From Dama dama (taxonomy: Eukaryota; Chordata; Mammalia; Artiodactyla; Cervidae): 64,000 nt of DNA. The position numbers and the translations under genes are program-made. Where the stretch lies: positions 41,426,001 to 41,490,000 of the forward strand of contig NC_083711.1 of the NCBI RefSeq assembly GCF_033118175.1. The letters are read 5' to 3'. Shown piece after piece: positions 60,451 to 64,000 of this stretch (position 1 is its first letter; each line of letters begins with the position of its first letter). Under the pieces are notes generated by a model, which saw only the letters and a program-made list of their open reading frames with translations, had not been told where the DNA came from and searched no databases.

Positions 60451-60669
60451 GTGTGTAAGTAGCTTCAGTCCTGTCTGACTCTGTGCAGCCACGTGGACTG
60501 TAGCCCGCCAGGCTCCTCTGTCCATGGGGTTCCCCAGGCAAGAATACTGAAGTGGGTGGCCATGTCCTCCTCCAGGGGATCTTCCCCACCCAGGGGCCGA
60601 ACCTGCGTCTCTTATGTCGCCTGCATTGGCAAGTGGGTTCTTTACCACCAGCACCACCTGGGAAACTCG
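60451..60669 (-). mobile_element. Bov-tA SINE
   Basis: Antisense. Flanks gtgatcctt and gtaatcctt agree except one base, a probable target-site duplication. Confidence 0.9.
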
Positions 60670-60705
60670 GTAATCCTTGATGACGGTATTAAATCAATTA
60701 CCTTA

Positions 60706-60895
60706 GGGCTTCCCAGGTAGCAAAATGCAGGAGATGCAAGAGATGTAGGTTCGATCTTTGGGTCAAGAAGATCCCCTGAAGTAGGAAATGGCAACCCACT
60801 CCAGTATTCTTTTCTGGAAAATTCCATAGACAAAGGAGCCTGTCAGACTACAGTCCATGAAGTGACAAAGAGTCAGACACGACTGAGCTTGAGTT
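60706..60895 (+). mobile_element. Bov-tA SINE with deletion in tRNA head
   Basis: Starts 'gggcttcccaggtagc', then jumps to 'aaaatgcaggagatg', missing roughly 25 bp that include the A-box region. Flanking repeats aattacctta (60696-60705) and aattacttta (60896-60905) differ at one base. Confidence 0.88.
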
Positions 60896-61075
60896 AATTA
60901 CTTTAGAAGATTAATATTGAATGCAGATGTAAAATAGATTAAAGAGCAAAGGCAATGGATTCAGGAAGACATTTGGTCGTTTTTCAGGCTACCTTTTCAA
61001 TATGAATGGTCACTCCTTCCTACCCACATTATTTAGAAGGCAAACCGAAGGAAGATCCTTAGAAATATTCAAGAA

Positions 61076-61201
61076 AAAGTGAGGTCACTCAGTCGTGTCC
61101 ATCTCTTCACGACTCCATGGACCGTAAGCCTGCCACACTCCTCTGTCCATGGGATTTTCCAGGCAAGAATACTGGAGTGAGTTGCTATTTCCTTTTCCAA
61201 G
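61076..61201 (-). mobile_element. Bov-A SINE
   Basis: Antisense monomer. Perfect 9-bp target-site duplication attcaagaa at 61067-61075 and 61202-61210. Confidence 0.92.
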
Positions 61202-61210
61202 ATTCAAGAA

Positions 61211-61761
61211 GGTGGATAGTAAAAAGAGAGAGTACTGTCTCAGAAACCAGCATTTTGAAAGATCTGGAGATGGAGAGGGTAGTGAAAGTATCAAATGTTG
61301 CTTAATAAATCAAGCACACATAGAAAGTAAAGAAAATTCATCTTCAGATTTAGCCATTGGAAGTAGATAGGAGTCATTGAATTGATAGGAGGTGGAAAAT
61401 GAATGGATGTAACAAAGTCAAAGAAGAGAGGATAGAATATGGTTTTTCATGGTGGTTTTGGAGATTAAAAAAAAATTAAAGTTGCATTGGCATTTTGGCA
61501 TAGAGAATGCAACTAGGTGAGGTTATTGTTTTATTTGCTTTGTTTATAAAAGTAGTGTTGAGCTTTTCTACAAGTCATTGGAGGAGAGACCAGTAAATAT
61601 GAGACATCATAATTGGTAGTGTCAAAAATAGGAGAAGTGAAGGCAATCGGAGTACAGTAAGAGGGAATTAACAAAATTTTAGTTTTGAACTCTCGAAGTC
61701 ATGATATTTTCTGTGATTATTGACAGGCATTTCAACTTCCTGACATAGATGTGTGCACAAT

Positions 61762-61800
<39 letters not shown>

Positions 61801-63090
61801 CCCCAAATAGATCTGAACATTTATTAGCCTGTTCTGTGTATTCATACACCAGAGCACTAAACATAGGAAGCTTACTCTTTACTGTTGGTTTTATTATTAT
61901 TTTAGTTTATATAGTTGATAGCCTTCAAATAAGAGTATTTTTGGTTTCACTGCCAAATATGTGTGTCCTGGGTCAATAGTGATTTAAATCAAATTCCTAA
62001 ATGTTCAAGAAAAATATTTTTAGTAGATAACTTAGTACAGATTTAAAGACCTTGAGAGATATTTGAGTCTATCCTTACTTTTTTCTTTCAACACAATAAA
62101 GTGTCTCCACACACACACAAAAAAAACACTTTTTCATACTGTCACTCTGATTTCCTGTGGTTTTTGTTGCTGTAAGTTACAAATCTTATGAAGTAAAGCT
62201 TAGGAGAAAACTGGATTCATTACTTCAGAATCAGGATTCTTATACTAAGTCAGCTCTCTGATGGAAAAACCCACAGGGTGATCCTTCCATGCCTTTAAAC
62301 TCTCTGTTCTAAGTGGAAAGTGGCACTATTTCTAAAATGTTCACTGAATGTTTCTCAGTAGAGTTTTTAATGAGCTGATACCTGTCCAAGCCTTTGAGCA
62401 GTTCAAACCAGGGTTCTTTATATTAAAAAGTAGATGTATAAAAGTAAAAGGCAAGTGAGTAAAAAGCATAGTAGACCATGTGAGTACTAATTTTAAGAGA
62501 TAGGAATAGGATACAATACAATAGCTTTAAGGAAAAAATAGAAATTGAAGACATTATTACCACTATACATGCACCGAATAATGACAGACTGTTCTAGAAA
62601 AGTCATGAAATGCTTTCCTAAAAATGTTAATAGTCACGCAGTGTTTCTAAGGTGTATGTTCTTAATGATAAATAGGTCAACTGAAAAGCGCTTTAATTGT
62701 GGAGATGAAGTTTAAATTATTAGCTCCTCTCTTTCTTGATACAGATTGCTTTTTCACATTGTTTTTTCATACTCTGGACTTTAGTACACTCTCCAATACC
62801 TTCTTTATTCAGCTCTTCAAAAGACAAGAATACATTCTGCAAAGTAAATACTGATTAATTGGTAATGAACTCCCAGAAGTCAATACACAAAGTAAATCTC
62901 CCAATAATGCACCAATAATGTTTTGTCAGATGTTTGAATATAAGACCTAGATAATTTAGTGGGGATTCTGGTGTTTTATAATCAATATATAAAGTATGAA
63001 CAATAGTGAACAATAAATTCTACTTTCTGGAGATACCTTAGTCAGCCTGTAATTTTGTTGGTTTGTTTGTTTTTTAAGCAATACTTTGCA
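61211..63090. other. Unclassified non-coding DNA with CA repeat
   Basis: No gene or transposon recognised. The 61380-61700 stretch resembles old L2-associated sequence only weakly. Confidence 0.45.
61765..61799. repeat. (AC)17 microsatellite
   Basis: Seventeen uninterrupted AC units, the longest pure dinucleotide array of the window. Likely polymorphic. Confidence 0.97.
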
Positions 63091-63300
63091 GTAATCTCTG
63101 GACCGGAAATGCCTGGGTTCTTGGCCAGACTCTACGATTTTGTATCTAGTTACTTCACTTCTCTGGCACTGTGTTTCCTCACCAATGTAATGGAGCTCAT
63201 AATAGTACTGATATAAGTGACTGTAGTGAATATTAAATAAAATATCAGGGAGAAACTTGGCAAATAGTAAGCATTCTATAAATGATTGCTGCTATTATTT
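63091..63300 (+). mobile_element. MIR SINE
   Basis: Sense MIR, nearly full length: 'gcctgggttcttggcc', 'agttacttcacttctctggc', 'gtttcctcaccaatgtaatg', '...gtaagcattctataaatg'. Confidence 0.8.
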
Positions 63301-64000
63301 ACTTGTTTCTTTTTTGAGATGAAAAAAAATACATAATGATCCTCCCTGTGTTACAAAAGGGAAATAAAATATGCTTCAGGTTCTGGATTATACAAAGAAA
63401 AATTATAAAATGAAAGAATCTAGCTGTAACACACTTCCCTTTGTTCTCCTAGCTACTAACCTTGACAAAAGAGGGCTGATGTTTTGGAGAAATAGATTTT
63501 TTGGTGAATCTTACCATTTCTTTGTTCTTGTTTTTGACGTTTATTGTTTCAGCCAACAATCTAAGTGAAACCATACAAACGATGGTGTCCAAAATGGGAC
63601 AAAAGGTGACAATGTGATTTGAGTGATAGAAACGGATTTGAAAATTCAGCATTTTGTTTCCATGTATATCACGGACTGAGACTAAAAAGAAACAAATTAT
63701 AATCCTAATTGAGTCAAGACATTTTCAGATGTGCTTAGTTTAACATTCTCTTCAGTGCTAGCCAAAGGACCCAATGGGTTTAAGAGAGTCATGGTCCAAG
63801 CCAACAACTGTCTTTTTAAATTCATGTTTATTATTCTAGTTTCATGAATATGGATTGTCTTTCTTCAGCCAATGCCAACTCTGGAATTGTTTATTAAGTG
63901 TCTGTATCATTAATACTTCCAAAAGGCTCTTTGACCTCAGAGTATCCTTATTGGCACAGGCACTTGCACTTTCAACACTTCATGGCTGGCAGTGTGATGT
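63301..64000. other. Unclassified non-coding DNA
   Basis: No repeat or gene recognised up to the window edge. Two overlapping 65-67-codon frames on opposite strands (63371-63568, 63449-63652) show no family features. Confidence 0.5.

Noticed and set aside
1..64000. CRISPR array, operon or other prokaryotic system
   Set aside because: No regularly spaced repeats with unique spacers and no runs of closely packed ORFs. The SINE/LINE content shows this is ruminant nuclear DNA.

Overview
The window is nuclear DNA from a pecoran ruminant, most likely a bovid. The evidence is the repeat set: many Bov-tA, Bov-A and Bov-A2 SINEs, several BovB (RTE-type) LINEs, CHR-type tRNA-Glu SINEs, and L1 3' ends of artiodactyl type. 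Older mammalian repeats (MIR, L2, MER5A, a Tigger-like element, L1M fragments) lie between them. The sequence is AT-rich and low in CpG. I found no protein-coding exon, functional RNA gene, LTR retrovirus or CRISPR array that I can support. The long reading frames either lie in BovB or are chance frames in repeats or AT-rich DNA. Species and chromosome cannot be told from the sequence.

Layout. 1-9 kb: mostly unclassified DNA with a few SINEs, an L1 tail and an AT-rich tract. 9-12 kb: a Tigger-like transposon, an L2 interrupted by an old L1 end, a dimeric Bov-tA and a Bov-A2. 12-16.5 kb: few repeats, with MIR and MER5A. 16.5-19.7 kb: a cluster of BovB 3' ends and Bov-A copies. 19.7-27.2 kb: the longest repeat-poor block, with a CpG-rich patch at 24.8-25.0 kb. 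27.2-31.7 kb: an L1 carrying three SINE insertions (one inside another), then a 1.46-kb antisense BovB. 33.6-35.1 kb: two L2 fragments in opposite orientation. 40.4-46.3 kb: a heavily rearranged mosaic of L1, BovB and DNA-transposon pieces with fold-back structures, running into a 3.4-kb antisense L1. 49-57.3 kb: BovB and SINE cluster, a 153-bp tandem duplication, a candidate processed pseudogene and the best preserved BovB reverse transcriptase. 58-61.2 kb: L1 ends, L2 and five SINEs in 1.7 kb. 61.2-64 kb: few repeats, one CA microsatellite and one MIR.

The parts do not form a pathway. The only interaction the sequence supports is parasitic: BovB encodes the reverse transcriptase, and Bov-A/Bov-tA SINEs share its 3' end and so presumably used it. 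No new biological system is evident. The most notable items are the 82-bp-arm hairpin at 40451-40633, the BovB/L1 inverted mosaic beside it, the 153-bp tandem duplication, two dimeric Bov-tA copies with the same junction, and the CpG-rich patch. Family names were assigned by recall of consensus sequences, without a database search, so subfamily names are approximate.
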